From Agapetus fuscipes (Eukaryota; Arthropoda; Insecta; Trichoptera; Glossosomatidae): DNA of 64,000 nucleotides. The notes under the pieces were generated by a model. That model was not told the DNA's origin. It saw only the letters and a program-made list of their open reading frames with translations, and searched no databases. Shown piece by piece: positions 39,385-48,855 of this stretch. Position 1 is the first letter of the stretch. Each line of letters opens with the position of its first letter. Both the position numbers and the translations under genes were made by a program. Location of the stretch: positions 310,001 through 374,000 of the forward strand of contig OX637354.1 of assembly GCA_951799405.1 (NCBI GenBank). Direction: 5' to 3'.

Positions 39385-39605
39385 CTCGTTATCGGAAGGT
39401 TGTGGGCTCAATTCCTCGTGGAGCAAAAAATCATTTAATGCTTCAAATATGTTCTTTCCTGGGTTGAAAAATGCATAGACCTTTATCAAAGACAAGTCAC
39501 TGACAGTAAAGAGGTTCATCTAGCTTTACAGCAACTGGGTATTGCTTGAGAATTTGTTCTCTTTACAGCGATGCCCAAGCTCGAATAGGGCTCTTGATTC
39601 ACAGG
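39385..39605 (+). repeat. SINE-2 copy, diverged, head truncated
   Basis: GGAAGGTTGTGGGCTCAATT (B-box region), TTCCTGGGTTGAAAAATGCA and TTACAGCAACTGGGTATTGC; the 3' (ATT)n end is missing. Confidence 0.82.
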
Positions 39606-39858
39606 CTAATGTCAGTGACGACATGAAGGTACCTGAATAATTTTCACACATTTTTCATGCATAGCAGTACCTACATAATTGCTGTTCCTATTTAAAAACC
39701 AAAAAAAAAATTAAAATGTGTTGTTCATTTGATTGGATCAGTCATCATGTTTTTATACTTCAATAAACAAAATACAAAAGAAAAATATTTTCACTGATTC
39801 CACAAAATTACTGCATTTAATACAACCTGACAACAATATATGGTATTTTTAATAAAAT

Positions 39859-40078
39859 CAAAAACAGTTTTTTTGAACCATGGTGTAGAGATAGTGGGTA
39901 TCATCAACGTTTCTTTGGATGTATATCCAACGTCATCAGGAGATGTATTCCTTTTGGCCATTCAGGTACAATCAACGACTCAGGCACACGTCTCCTAATG
40001 TCGTTAGATGCGACTTCTAAGAAACGTTGAAAAATGCAATCTTGTCTACACCACAGTTCATACAAATTGTTTTTGAAT
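39859..40078. mobile_element. foldback element with hammerhead-like cores in both arms
   Basis: Left arm (TCAAAAACAGTTTTTTTGAA to ATCATCAACGTTTC) and right arm (GAAACGTTGAAAAATGC to GTTCATACAAATTGTTTTTG) are inverted at roughly three-quarters identity. Each arm carries a GAAACGTT and a CTC-C-TGATGA/CTAATGT core. Confidence 0.75.
39900..39950 (-). ncRNA. hammerhead-ribozyme-like motif
   Basis: Minus strand: CTGATGA (39933-39939, canonical CUGAUGA), a hairpin with perfect TTGGAT/ATCCAA stem and ATAC loop, then GAAACGTTGA (39904-39913). ACGU could form a 2-bp helix III between two molecules, placing a GUU triplet before GA, which pairs with the TC preceding the core. Confidence 0.5.
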
Positions 40079-40186
40079 GTTAAATACTACATTTTGTCGC
40101 AGTTGGTACGTAAACAACCTTAAACTGCAGTTTTTCAACACAATATTCACGGTTATCACTTCAGATTTTTAAACGTATGATATTTC

Positions 40187-40437
40187 CTTGACTTATAGGT
40201 TGGTATGAGGCTGAACACCCATACTACAATAAAACGGTTCACTTTAACGATGTCACCTATGTTTCAGGGAAGCTCGCCAAGAGTTACAGAATTAATTTTC
40301 ATTTGAGACTGGGGTTTATGCTGTGAGTCCTCATGCTGCATGCGTTAGCGCGAACTTATACGTGTCTACTTATGGGAACGCATTTAACATGAATCTACAA
40401 TGTTTTACATCTTTGCAACTTAGATTATAGATTAAAG
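40187..40437 (+). repeat. A-tail copy, complete
   Basis: Starts TTCCTTGACTTATAGGTTGG and ends TTGCAACTTAGATTATAGAT. Confidence 0.88.
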
Positions 40438-40827
40438 ATATTTGATGCTCGTACTACTATTTTTATCATAACGAAATTAACACTTTTTTTAATGTTTTCA
40501 TGGACACGGAACCGACGTTCCAAATTTGTTTTTTCTCGGCAGGTAAGCGTCGAACGTCTATGTAACTAACTAAGTAACATTTGCGACCGGTGGCACAATA
40601 ATATTAAGCCTTTTCCCTCGCAACCCGGACGTGTGGCGTCACAATTTTTTTTGCCTATGAAATATGTCACGACTCTTTAGTTTATTTATTGAGTAATATT
40701 TATTATTTTATGTTTTCGAGTATTTTAGATGTTTTCGTTTGAGTACCGACACTAAACTGAGTACACCAACAAAATACAAGCCAGGACTGGGGAGTGGAAG
40801 ATCGAGGGGTATTGCAGGACTGAACTG
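40438..40827. other. no recognised feature
   Basis: AT-rich with no gene that I recognise. Confidence 0.4.
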
Positions 40828-41070
40828 TAACGCAACTCAACTAAGCTACACATAAAGTGTAACTTCTTGCCTGCGTTATCCATGAAGGGGTCGCATGTGG
40901 GGATTCGGGACCACTTTAATTTTACGGTTAAGGGGACCGGCCTCACACTAACAACTTTCAGTTGAAGTGGGGGTTTCCCAGCTCCCGGGGGGGCTGGTTC
41001 TCATTTCTTGTGAAGGCTGAGTAAGCCTTTTGATCTCGGTATGGAATGCAAGTATTCTACCAATTGAGTA
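40828..41070 (-). repeat. SINE-1, body and 3' end
   Basis: AACGCAACTCAACTAAGCTA to TTCTACCAATTGAG. The middle of the body is deleted between the CTGAGTAAGCC and CATGGAATGC blocks (B-box region lost). Confidence 0.86.
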
Positions 41071-41190
41071 TTTATTTGTAATTACACATTTAGCATATTT
41101 TGTAAGCGCGAACTACACGTGTTGGTTTGTGGGCATACATCTGAGAGCTTTAAATGAATATTTCCTTGCAACTTAGATTATAGATTATTA
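41071..41190 (+). repeat. A-tail, 3' half
   Basis: TTATTTGTAATTACACATTT, AGCGCGAACTACACGTGTTG and CCTTGCAACTTAGATTATAG. Confidence 0.8.
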
Positions 41191-41191
41191 T

Positions 41192-41289
41192 AGAGCTATC
41201 GACCTTTTTACGAGCTTGGTCGTCGTCGCTACAAAGCGCCAATTCTACAGCAAGACCCAGTTGCTGTAAGGCTGGATGGACCTGTGGTG
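41192..41289 (-). repeat. SINE-2 fragment
   Basis: CAAGACCCAGTTGCTGTAAG and GGATGGACCTGTGGTGAT, SINE-2 body reversed. Confidence 0.8.
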
Positions 41290-41396
41290 ATGGCATGTGC
41301 AAGCGCGAACTTGTATGTATCTGGTTGTTAGAATGCATGTAATGTGAATATCCAATGTAACATATCTTTGCAACTTAGATTAGATTTGATAAGATT
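41290..41396 (+). repeat. A-tail, 3' half
   Basis: GGCATGTGCAAGCGCGAACT, TAATGTGAATATCCAATGTA and CTTTGCAACTTAGATTAGAT. Confidence 0.83.
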
Positions 41397-41399
41397 AAA

Positions 41400-41830
41400 A
41401 CCGCCATTTTTTGGGTCATTGCATCTCTTCTTCTGTTTCAATCCTGGGATTGGTTTGCAGCAATATCTTGTACTCTTGATCTCCATTCCTCCCTGTCTTG
41501 TGCGGCTCTTTTTAGGTCTGCATATGTTGAGCAGCGCACGTCCACCAGCAGGTCCTCCAGGTACTCTTGGCGTGGGCGTCCCCTAGAGTTGGTTCCCTCG
41601 GTCCTCCCCTCCATTATGGCATGCAAGAGACCTTCTTGTCGTATTACATGGCCGATCCATCTTGCACGCCTTTCGGACAAGGTCCTGAGCAGATGCCTTC
41701 CTCCTTCGATTCTCTGGAGAACCTCCTCATTTGTGGTGTGGTCTCTCCAGGAAATTCCTAGAAGCCTTCTATACGACCACATCTCGAAAGCCTCTAGTCT
41801 TCGTTTATCCCTTTTGGTCATTGCATACTC
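41400..41830 (-). pseudogene. LINE reverse transcriptase C-terminal fragment, fifth family
   Basis: The 127-codon minus frame reads KRRLEAFEMWSYRRLLGISW, then RDHTTNEEVLQRI, RARWIGHVIRQEGLLHAIME, GRPRQEYLEDL and DREEWRSRVQDIA, the typical C-terminal domain of insect non-LTR RT proteins downstream of the polymerase. Intact across the fragment; 5' truncated. Confidence 0.82.
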
Positions 41831-41849
41831 GTTTCATATCACTAAGAGT

Positions 41850-41940
41850 CATAATTTAACACCCTTAGTGGAAATCAAACATAAGCACTTTGGTTTTGAA
41901 CGCAAGCGTTCTACTAACTGAACTATCGACCAGACTTTGG
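41850..41940 (-). repeat. SINE-1 head region
   Basis: AACGCAAGCGTTCTACTAAC and TGAACTATCGACC: the tRNA-like head read backwards, with the B-box altered. Confidence 0.7.
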
Positions 41941-41954
41941 CGGTTTTTAATACT

Positions 41955-42300
41955 GCCTTACTGTAACTATAACTGTTACTCTGTCGCCATTCCGCTAGGG
42001 GTGGCCAGAGCCTCTGCAGAGCTTCCTCCATTTTTTCCTATCCTTACATACCTCTTTCAATTCATTCATATCCATCACCTTTTTCATGCATTTTCTTCTT
42101 TTACGCTCGCTTTGAATATCCCATTCTTTCACAATCTCCTCAATCTGGTCACTCCATACTTTTCTCGGTCGTCCCTTACCTCTTTTTCCTTTCACACTAC
42201 CTCTGTTTACATACTTTGTCAGTCTATCACCATTCATTCTTTCCACATGAGATGGTTTGGGCATGTGGAAAGAATGAATGATGATAGATTGACTGTTTTA
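41955..42300. pseudogene. LINE-B 3' end with 5' inversion
   Basis: 41955-42250 on minus encodes HVERMNGDRLTKY, RGKGRPRKVWSDQIEEIVKE, WDIQSERK and ends CRGSGHP. At ~42250 the orientation flips: plus strand 42248-42300 reads MRWFGHVERMNDDRLT. The two halves overlap in the same LINE segment, as produced by twin priming. Confidence 0.85.
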
Positions 42301-42711
42301 AATAATCGAATTTTATTAGGCGAAAACAATATCGCGAAACTATAAATAAAAGTGAATCAAAACTGTGTTTTGTCAATACAACTTCTAAAATTTAATAAAA
42401 TTAATCGATTTCACAAAATAATGTAATTATTTTTTCCAAGTCCGTGTCTGTCGATTTGAGGTCTTAGGTCAGGGCCGTGACACTTGACCTGTGACCCCTC
42501 GCTCTGTCTCGCTCGCACCCGTTACAAAGCAAGCTTGCCAGAAAGGGACAACACCTGTCGCCCCGCTCCCTCCTTGAGCGGAATGTCTCGTGTACCTATT
42601 TATAAATAAATTAACGAATCATTATTCTGGGTTTTTAATATTTCGGAATTTATTATTAATTGAATCATCACATTTCAATAAAAATGTCCGCATCTTAGCT
42701 GCACATGTATC
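42301..42711. other. no recognised feature
   Basis: AT-rich with a GC-richer patch (42470-42590). TGACCTGTGACCCC at ~42486 is a receptor half-site-like doublet by chance or design. Confidence 0.35.
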
Positions 42712-43025
42712 ATTCACTACTAAGCTATGCATGTAGTGTAACTCCTTGATGAATGTTTTGCATGTGGCGAGTAGAACCAATTTATTTTTACAGATAAGGG
42801 GGCCAGACTTACGCTAACATCTTCAGTTGAAGTGGGGGTGTCCTAGATCTCGAGGGGGCTGGTACTCGTTTCTTGTGAACGCTGAGTAAACCTTGCCGGT
42901 ATTTAATTATGGGCTTGGAATTAATAACGAAATGGGAAATCATTTCTGACACCCTCGGTGGGATTAGAATCTGAGCTCTCGGCATGGAATGCAAGCACTC
43001 TATAAACTGAGCTGTCAATCGGACC
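42712..43025 (-). repeat. SINE-1, near full-length
   Basis: ACTAAGCTATGCATGTAGTG through CTAGATCTCGAGGGGGCTGG to AACTGAGCTGTCAATCGGAC. B-box altered (GATTAGAATCTGAG). Confidence 0.9.
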
Positions 43026-43049
43026 TATCATTAAAAAGGGAATTGTTGC

Positions 43050-43185
43050 TATTACTATAAGGGTGGCCAGAGCTTCTGCAGAATTTACGCCATTTCTTTG
43101 TATCTTTTTCAATCCATTCATATAATCAGATCCATCACCTTTTAAACAAATGTCCTTCCTTCACATTTACTCTGTATTTATAAAC
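43050..43185 (-). pseudogene. LINE-B C-terminal fragment, old
   Basis: AAGGGTGGCCAGAGCTTCTG and TTTTTCAATCCATTCATATA resemble the LINE-B end with many changes. Confidence 0.65.
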
Positions 43186-43189
43186 CCAT

Positions 43190-43365
43190 GTTCCTTGTGT
43201 TATAGGTTGGTGTGAGGCTGACTCCCCATGCTGTAAAAACTTGTTTCATTCTGCGATTGACACCCCACTTTCAGGGATTGGCAGCAGGAGTTGCAAAGTT
43301 TATGGATATGCTAGGTCTGGTTTATTTTGTACGTACACATTTAGCATGTGTAAGCGCGAACTTAA
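43190..43365 (+). repeat. A-tail copy, 3' truncated
   Basis: TTCCTTGTGTTATAGGTTGG through AGCATGTGTAAGCGCGAACT, then a jump to an inverted copy. Confidence 0.8.
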
Positions 43366-43367
43366 AG

Positions 43368-43512
43368 ACGTTTAAGGCTTATATTCAATGCACATCCACA
43401 GTCATACACATATATGTAAGTTCACACTGCATGTGCACTTAGAAAAATAACAAAAACCTCACATGAACATTACAACTCCTGTGGCCTTTCCCTGAAACAG
43501 GGGGGGCATTGA
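43368..43512 (-). repeat. A-tail fragment, inverted to the previous
   Basis: GACGTTTAAGGCTTATATTC, TCACATGAACATTACAACTC and TTCCCTGAAACAGGGGGGGC. Together with 43190-43365 this is a head-to-head-like pair. Confidence 0.75.
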
Positions 43513-43724
43513 AAAGATATAGGTTCTACATGAAAACTGGCCTTCTCTCGGGGAAAACGCGGTAAAAAAATTAACTATATGAGCAGCTTAGCTGTGTTAA
43601 TTATTTGCGTTTTGCAAAAATATTCAATAGAGGATTTTTTGATTGATACGTATTGAAAAAAATGTTTTCTTTTAGTTTTGCTCGTATAATATCTATTCTA
43701 GAAATTGTGGACTGTTTGCGAGGT
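43513..43724. other. degraded SINE-1 end plus unassigned sequence
   Basis: GGGGAAAACGCGGTAAAAAA and GAGCAGCTTAGCTGTGTTAA around 43558-43600 are a decayed SINE-1 3' end. The rest is unassigned. Confidence 0.45.
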
Positions 43725-43845
43725 ACCATGACCCTTTCTGGGGTCATGATGCGGGTCAGAGGTCATCAGGGGAGGAGCTGCGAGCTGGCGGGGAGGGGGG
43801 AAGGTCATCCGAGTCAGGAGAGGTCACAGAGGTCAGCCGTACCAC
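43725..43845. promoter_or_regulatory. cluster of (A/G)GGTCA words
   Basis: Within ~110 bp GGGTCA or AGGTCA occurs at least six times in one orientation (around 43739, 43753, 43760, 43801, 43822, 43830), plus one reversed TGACC. AGGTCA is the nuclear-receptor half-site. A GGTCA-rich degenerate tandem repeat is an equally good explanation. Confidence 0.35.
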
Positions 43846-43999
43846 GCAATAACTATCAGCTTTACAGTACCCGATGTAAATTACTCGGCAGTGTAAAGAA
43901 TAATTATCAAATGTACTTTTGTAAATCAAATAGAGACACTAATTCTTATTCTTCTAGTGCCTGTTCCATCGAGGATCGGCCATTATGTGGCGAGGCGTG
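43846..43999. other. no recognised feature
   Basis: No gene or repeat family recognised. Confidence 0.4.
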
Positions 44000-44205
44000 C
44001 TTGACGCAACGCAACTAAACGCAACTAAGCTAAACATATACTGTAGCTTCTTTCCGTGTTCTCTCTGTCTTCGCACGTGATGGGTGAATCTATTTAAACA
44101 TAAGTTGCAAAGGTATATTAACTTTTAGCATTCATATTAAATGCATGCCCACAAACAGACACTTGAAGTTCGGGTTTACAAATGCTCCATGTGTACTATA
44201 AACTA
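44000..44205 (-). repeat. SINE-1 3' end joined to an A-tail fragment
   Basis: 44000-44098 holds ACGCAACTAAACGCAACTAA and the CTCTCTGTCTTCGCACGTGA block; 44100-44205 holds TAAGTTGCAAAGGTATATTA to AAATGCTCCATGTGTAC. Both are on the minus strand. Confidence 0.78.
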
Positions 44206-44206
44206 G

Positions 44207-44680
44207 GGATGGGTCGAATGTGGTTTGAACCGAATACGAACTTCTGCTGAAAATTCGTTTAAAATAAAAAATTCGGCCGAGCTTCGTTTCGATGAAAAGT
44301 TACGTATTATAGTTTCTAGTTACTGTTATTTATTAGAAAATTACTAGAAGTTTATTGCATTTTTGTTTCAATCTGATATCTATGTCACGGAGTAGAAGAA
44401 GATTTCATTTTTATCAAATTGTAAATTAATGTTCACTTGTTCCTACTACAATAAATGACCATGAGTGAGTATATAAAGGCCTTGTTACTATTTTACGTGT
44501 ATAAAAGATACTATGACATGCAATTATAACAGTCAAAATGGTGCAAGTAGGTATTTTATTTTACTTTTTCTTACACCGAATGTTCGGCTTTTGTACCGAA
44601 TTTCGGCCGAATGCCGAAGTTCGGTTCAAGCTGCCGAAATTCGGTTGAACCGAATGTGAATCGAACTTCGGCACTAAAAA
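44207..44680. mobile_element. possible MITE: GGGATGGGTC start and TTCGG/CCGAA-rich ends
   Basis: CTAGGGATGGGTCGAATG begins the segment. Both ends (44215-44290 and 44575-44670) are dense in TTCGG and CCGAA words, mirrored around an AT-rich centre. Exact inverted ends and a target duplication could not be fixed, so the class is uncertain. Confidence 0.45.
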
Positions 44681-44727
44681 TGTGAAAACAAAAAACGTGA
44701 CCAAGCTACACATACACTACACATTTT

Positions 44728-44815
44728 AGATATGTTAGTTGTTCTCTTGATAATGGTGTGATAACATCGCAAGCGCTCGAGGAAATTATTCAACTCGTAA
44801 AATTTGACAAACAAA
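44728..44815 (+). repeat. CTTGATAATGG...CTCGAGG motif
   Basis: TTCTCTTGATAATGGTGTGA, TAACATCGCAAGCGCTCGAG and TTCAACTCGTAAAATTTG. The same string of words is at 54270-54350 and 54428-54503, and a looser version at 59330-59400. It is laid out like a decayed hammerhead core. Confidence 0.6.
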
Positions 44816-44847
44816 GTGAACCATTTTAACAGTATTAGGTATTTGTT

Positions 44848-45112
44848 CCTTGACTTATAGGTTGGTATGCGGCTGACCACCCATACTGTAAAAAATGGTT
44901 TACTTTGCCAATGTCACCCCTGTTTCAGGGAAGGACGGCAAGAGTTGCAGAGATTATGTTCATTTGAGATTGAGTTTCTATATTGTAGGTCCATATGCGG
45001 CATGTGTTAGCGCAAAATTATACATGTCTGCTTGTGAGAATGCATTTAATATAAATCTTAAATGATATATATCTTTGCAGCTTAGATTAGATTAGATTAG
45101 GTAGTCAGCCTC
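44848..45112 (+). repeat. A-tail copy, complete
   Basis: TTCCTTGACTTATAGGTTGG, perfect CCCTGTTTCAGGG hairpin, ending (GATTA)n. Confidence 0.92.
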
Positions 45113-45622
45113 ATACCAAACTTTTAGTCAAAAAACTCAATCAAACGCCACTTTTTCATTACAGTTGTGAATGTTATTATTTCATGACAATGCTATGAGA
45201 ATACTGCGAGCCCAGCTGAGTGTGGATTAGTGAACAAGTAGCCGCTAGATGCTGATGATGCTGATGAGAGGTGGGTTAGAGATGTGCCAGTCATCCCTGG
45301 TAATGAACCTTCCCACGGTGGAGGCGCGACCCGCACAAGCCAGCCTTACACCAAGTCACAAACATAACTGACAAATATCAACCGTCCTTTTGATTACTTC
45401 GAGAATTCTGTAATCTATAATAAAATTCGTAATGATATATTACATTTAGGATACATATTCAATACATTCTCACAAGCAGACTTAATAAAACGAAAAAAAT
45501 GTGATTTTTTAAACCCTTTTTTAGGTTATATAAAGAATTTTGACTTAATAATTTAGATAAAAAATCACTTAACACGCGTGATTTTTTTTCATTAATGTCG
45601 ACGACGACCAATCTCGTAAAAA
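45113..45622. other. fragments of A-tail, otherwise unassigned
   Basis: GTCAGCCTCATACCAAACTT at 45104-45125 and ATTTAGGATACATATTCAAT near 45450 are A-tail words. No gene. Confidence 0.4.
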
Positions 45623-45882
45623 GGTCGATAGCTCAATTGGTAGAATGCTTGCATTCCATGCCGAGAGCAAGGGTTCGATCTCAAAGGCTTACTCAGCCTT
45701 CACAAGAAATGAGAACCAGCCCCCCCGGGAGCTGGGAAACCCCCACTTCAACTGAAAGTGGTTGGTGTGAGGCTGGCCCCCTTACCTGTAAAAATCAATA
45801 GGTCCCGAAGCGCCACATGCGACCCCTTCGAGGATAACGCAGGCAAGAAGTTACACTATATGTGTAGCTTAGTTGCGTTCAC
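45623..45882 (+). repeat. SINE-1 with internal deletion
   Basis: Head GGTCGATAGCTCAATTGGTA, then a jump from GGGTTCGATCTCAA straight to GGCTTACTCAGCCTTC (about 60 bp of body lost), then a complete 3' end. Confidence 0.9.
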
Positions 45883-45969
45883 TCTTTTACAAAGACCATT
45901 AAGTAAAAGAAACATATTTTTAAAAACAACGGAAAGTTTTTGTTAAAAAAAACGAAGAGTCATAATAAA

Positions 45970-46050
45970 TGGGGCCTGCTACACCAAACTCCAATCAGAC
46001 TAAAATCAAAATAAAGTGGATTTATCCCATCAAATCGAAAATTTTGGGTT
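45970..46050 (+). mobile_element. MITE-4 terminal fragment
   Basis: GGGGCCTGCTACACCAAACT and CCAATCAGACTAAAATCAAA. Confidence 0.75.
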
Positions 46051-46350
46051 ATAAAATGTAATTTGTCGTAGGTATGTGTTCCTTGACTTATAGGTTGGTA
46101 TGACTTGACTTATATGCGGCTGACCACTGATGCTGTCAAAATGGTTCACTTTTCCAATGTCACCCCTGTTTCAGGGAAGGACGGTAAGAGTTGCAGGGTG
46201 TATGTCCATTTGAGATTTGTTTTTGATGTTGTGGGTTCACATGAAGCATGTGCAAGCGCAAACTTGTACGTGTCTGGTTGTGGGAACGCATGTAATGTGA
46301 ATCTCCAATGTAACATATCTTTGCAACTTAGATTAGATTAGATTAGATTT
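46050..46350 (+). repeat. LINE-A 3' UTR end and A-tail
   Basis: AAAATGTAATTTGTCGTAGG then the A-tail. A ~14-bp duplication (GGTTGGTATGACTTGACTTATA) lies in its 5' part. (GATTA)n end. Confidence 0.88.
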
Positions 46351-46562
46351 AATACGATGTAGATACAGAAATTAGTAAGTCCACGAATCGTTGTAGTGTT
46401 TGCGCTTGTCCGCCGGGTTAGGCTGCCGATCAGAAGGTTCATCCCCACTTCATCACCTCACTGCCCCTCCCCCTACCTCCCCCTGTATCAGCCACGGCTC
46501 AGAATCCCGTCAACAAGCCAGAAACTCTGCATGATGTACCACACAAACACCGGATAACACTC
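46351..46562. other. unassigned; weak tRNA-like words
   Basis: GGGTTAGGCTGCCGATCAGA then AGGTTCATCCCC (~46412-46446) could be a decayed SINE head. CCCCTCCCCCTACCTCCCCC follows. Confidence 0.35.
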
Positions 46563-46635
46563 AGGGCCTGCTGCACCAGCCTCCAATCAATATTTGAGTG
46601 ACACATCAAATTTAATTCCTTCATTCTAATAAGGA
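46563..46635 (+). mobile_element. MITE-4 fragment
   Basis: GGGCCTGCTGCACCAGCCTC and CAATCAATATTTGAGTGACA. Confidence 0.75.
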
Positions 46636-46728
46636 CCACCTATGCTCTAAAAACGGTTCACTTTGCCAATGTCAGCCCTGTTTCAGGGAAGGACGGCAAG
46701 AGTTGCACGGTGTATGTCCATTTGAGTC
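46636..46728 (+). repeat. A-tail, central part
   Basis: GGACCACCTATGCTCTAAAA, GCCCTGTTTCAGGGAAGGAC and GTATGTCCATTTGAG. Confidence 0.82.
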
Positions 46729-46735
46729 GTATAAA

Positions 46736-46790
46736 TGCAAACGCCGTCAACTCCTTACGCGATGATTTTGAGGCGTTTGCACGAAATCAT
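46736..46790. repeat. hairpin, TGCAAACGCC stem
   Basis: TGCAAACGCC and GGCGTTTGCA are exact inverted 10-mers ~32 bp apart. Confidence 0.7.
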
Positions 46791-46911
46791 ACTTTCTCAA
46801 TTTAAATTACGAAGGATTAAGTGAGGCTTACATTATATCGCACACAGCAAATGATTTGTTACACTGCGCAGAATCAAATTCAATCATTATCTCAAAAATC
46901 ATAAATTTTGG

Positions 46912-47225
46912 AGTCGCCATTCCGCTAGGGGTGGCCAGAGCCTCTGCAGAGTTGCCTCCATTTTTTCCTATCCTGACATACCTCTTTCAATTCCTTCATA
47001 TCCATCACCTTTTCATGCTTGTCATGCATTTCTTCTTTTCCGCTCACTTTGTATATCCCATTCTTTCGCAATCTCCTCAATCTGATCACTCCATACTTTT
47101 CTCGGTCGTCCTTTCCCTCTTTTTCCTTTCACACTTTCTTTGTATACTTACTTTGTCAATCTATCATCATTCATTCTTTCCACATGCCCAAACCATCTCA
47201 TCACATTCTTTTGTACTTTACTTAG
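46912..47225 (-). pseudogene. LINE-B C-terminal fragment
   Basis: GTCGCCATTCCGCTAGGGGT, CTCTGCAGAGTTGCCTCCAT and GATCACTCCATACTTTTCTC to CACATGCCCAAACCATCTCA: LINE-B from RWFGHVERM to the stop, with frameshifts. Confidence 0.87.
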
Positions 47226-47227
47226 TT

Positions 47228-47500
47228 TTTGTACCTACAACATAAACACCCAAATCTTAAATGGACATACACCCTGTAGCTCTTGCCGACCTTGCCTGAA
47301 ACTGGCATGACATTGGCAAAGTGAACCATTTGTGAACTAGCCCTAGCCATCATTACAGATCAACCGCCATTTCTTTCTGTCTTTACATAGGTACATCTTT
47401 CATTTCATCCAGAGTCATAACTTCCTTCATACAAGCTCTCCTTTTATTATGACTCTGGATACTCCATTCATTCGCAATTTCGGATGAATTTTGAATGTGA
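47228..47500 (-). pseudogene. A-tail piece and LINE-A C-terminal fragment
   Basis: 47228-47335 is an A-tail middle (TGCCTGAAACTGGCATGACA). 47340-47500 encodes WSIQSHNKRRACMK, MTLDEMK and KKWRLICN on the minus strand. They are not in normal LINE order, so this is a rearrangement. Confidence 0.78.
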
Positions 47501-47639
47501 ATAGCCTTTGCAACATAGATTATAGATGTTATAAGATAGAGGAAGCAATGAATAAAGGAATACTACCATTAGAGTATTTCTCCATAATGTTCAGATTGCC
47601 TTGTCACCGTAATTACCTGACAGACGTTGTTCCCGAACC
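47501..47639. other. A-tail remnant and unassigned sequence
   Basis: TTTGCAACATAGATTATAGA at ~47507 is an A-tail end. Confidence 0.4.
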
Positions 47640-47752
47640 TGTGATTTAGCGCTCGCGTGCCACGCTGGTGCGCCACTGGGCCATGGACATTACAGGTTAT
47701 GCGACAATACCAGCAGAGGGCCATGGTTCAAATCCCGCGCTAAGTGCTACAC
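47640..47752 (+). repeat. tRNA-like sequence
   Basis: ATTTAGCGCTCGCGTGCCAC and CATGGTTCAAATCCCGCGCT: a B-box (GGTTCAAATCC), with GCGCTAA complementary to TTAGCGC at its start, an acceptor-like pairing. The intervening distance (~85 bp) is long for a tRNA. Confidence 0.45.
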
Positions 47753-47784
47753 AGGGAATTATATCTGCACGCTTGGGAGAATCC

Positions 47785-47960
47785 GTGCTACTTCTTCTTC
47801 CTCAGCCTTTCTCAGTCCACTCATAGACGTAGGACTCCTCCAATGCCATGTCCATGTTTGTCTATCGGCTGCTGTGTTCAGCCATCCTCTGCCTGCAGTT
47901 CCCTTGATGTCGTCCAGCCACCTCAGTTGAGATATCCCCGACTCCTCGCTTGGACATCTT
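47785..47960 (-). pseudogene. LINE C-terminal fragment, fourth family
   Basis: On minus: RWLDDIKGTAGRGWLNTAAD and RQTWTWH-like, the same family as 36733-36865. Confidence 0.75.
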
Positions 47961-47999
47961 GGGCCTCCACTGAAAAACCCGTCAAGGTCTATGTGTTAA

Positions 48000-48235
48000 A
48001 ATATCTATCTTTAATCTAGTTGCAGAGATATATTAACATTTAATGCTCTAAAAACACGTGTATTTCGCGCTTACAAATGCTGAATGTGTACTTACAAATA
48101 AAATCCAAACCTCAAATGAACATAAGCCCTACAACTTTTGCCGAGCTTCCCTGACACAGGGGTGACATTTGCAAGGTGAACCATTTTTTACAGTATGGGT
48201 GGTCAGTCTCATACCAGCCTATAAGTCAAGGAATA
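48000..48235 (-). repeat. A-tail copy with internal deletion
   Basis: ATCTAGTTGCAGAGATATAT, AAATGCTGAATGTGTACTTA and CCTATAAGTCAAGGAATA; ~25 bp missing after TTTAATGCTC. Confidence 0.87.
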
Positions 48236-48254
48236 AGGTAAAGGTATATAATCC

Positions 48255-48522
48255 TAACGCAACGAAACTAAGCTACACATACAATGTTACTTTCCGCTGC
48301 GTTCTCCCCGAAGGGAAGAACGGATCACAATTGGTGAATAGAACCTATTTATTTTTATAGGCAGGAGGCCGGCCATACTCATTTCTTGTGAAGGCTTGTA
48401 AAATACATACTTGCGGGTATGTATTTTACAGGAAATCATTTCTGTCACCCTCGGTGGGATTCGAACCCGAGCTCTCGGCATTGAATGCAAGCACGCTAGC
48501 AACTGAACTATCGATTGGACTG
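48255..48522 (-). repeat. SINE-1 copy with a palindrome in its body
   Basis: AACGCAACGAAACTAAGCTA to CAACTGAACTATCGATTGGA; an intact B-box (GGATTCGAACCC reversed). The body is altered at 48397-48430. Confidence 0.88.
48397..48430. repeat. perfect 14-bp palindrome inside SINE-1
   Basis: TGTAAAATACATAC, loop TTGCGG, GTATGTATTTTACA. Other SINE-1 copies have the CTTGCCGGTATTTTATTTTG block here, so one arm is newly templated. Confidence 0.85.
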
Positions 48523-48599
48523 GTACACACATTCTAGTTTAAGAATACATTTTCAATTTTTCATTCTTGAATTTGAATTCAGGGTGGTACACAATACAT

Positions 48600-48855
48600 T
48601 TATTAGATTATATAGTAATTTTATTAATTTCTTGTATTCCTTAACTTATAGGTTGATATGAGGCTGACCACTCAAACTGTAAAAAATGGTTCGCTTTGCC
48701 AATGTCACCCCTGTTTCAGGTTTTTATATTGTAGATCCACATGCGGCATGTGTGAGCGCGAAATTATGCGTGTCTGCTTCTGGGAATGCATTTAATATGA
48801 ATCTCAAATCACACATATATTTGCAACTTAGATTTTGATTTAGATTTAGAATATA
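48600..48855 (+). repeat. LINE-A UTR end and A-tail with deletion
   Basis: TTCCTTAACTTATAGGTTGA; the module jumps from CCCCTGTTTCAGG to TTTTTATATTGTAG, losing ~45 bp; ends TTGCAACTTAGATTTTGATT. Confidence 0.86.

Noticed and set aside
43725..43845. Confirmed hormone-response enhancer
   Set aside because: Word density alone is not evidence of function; kept only as a low-interest observation.
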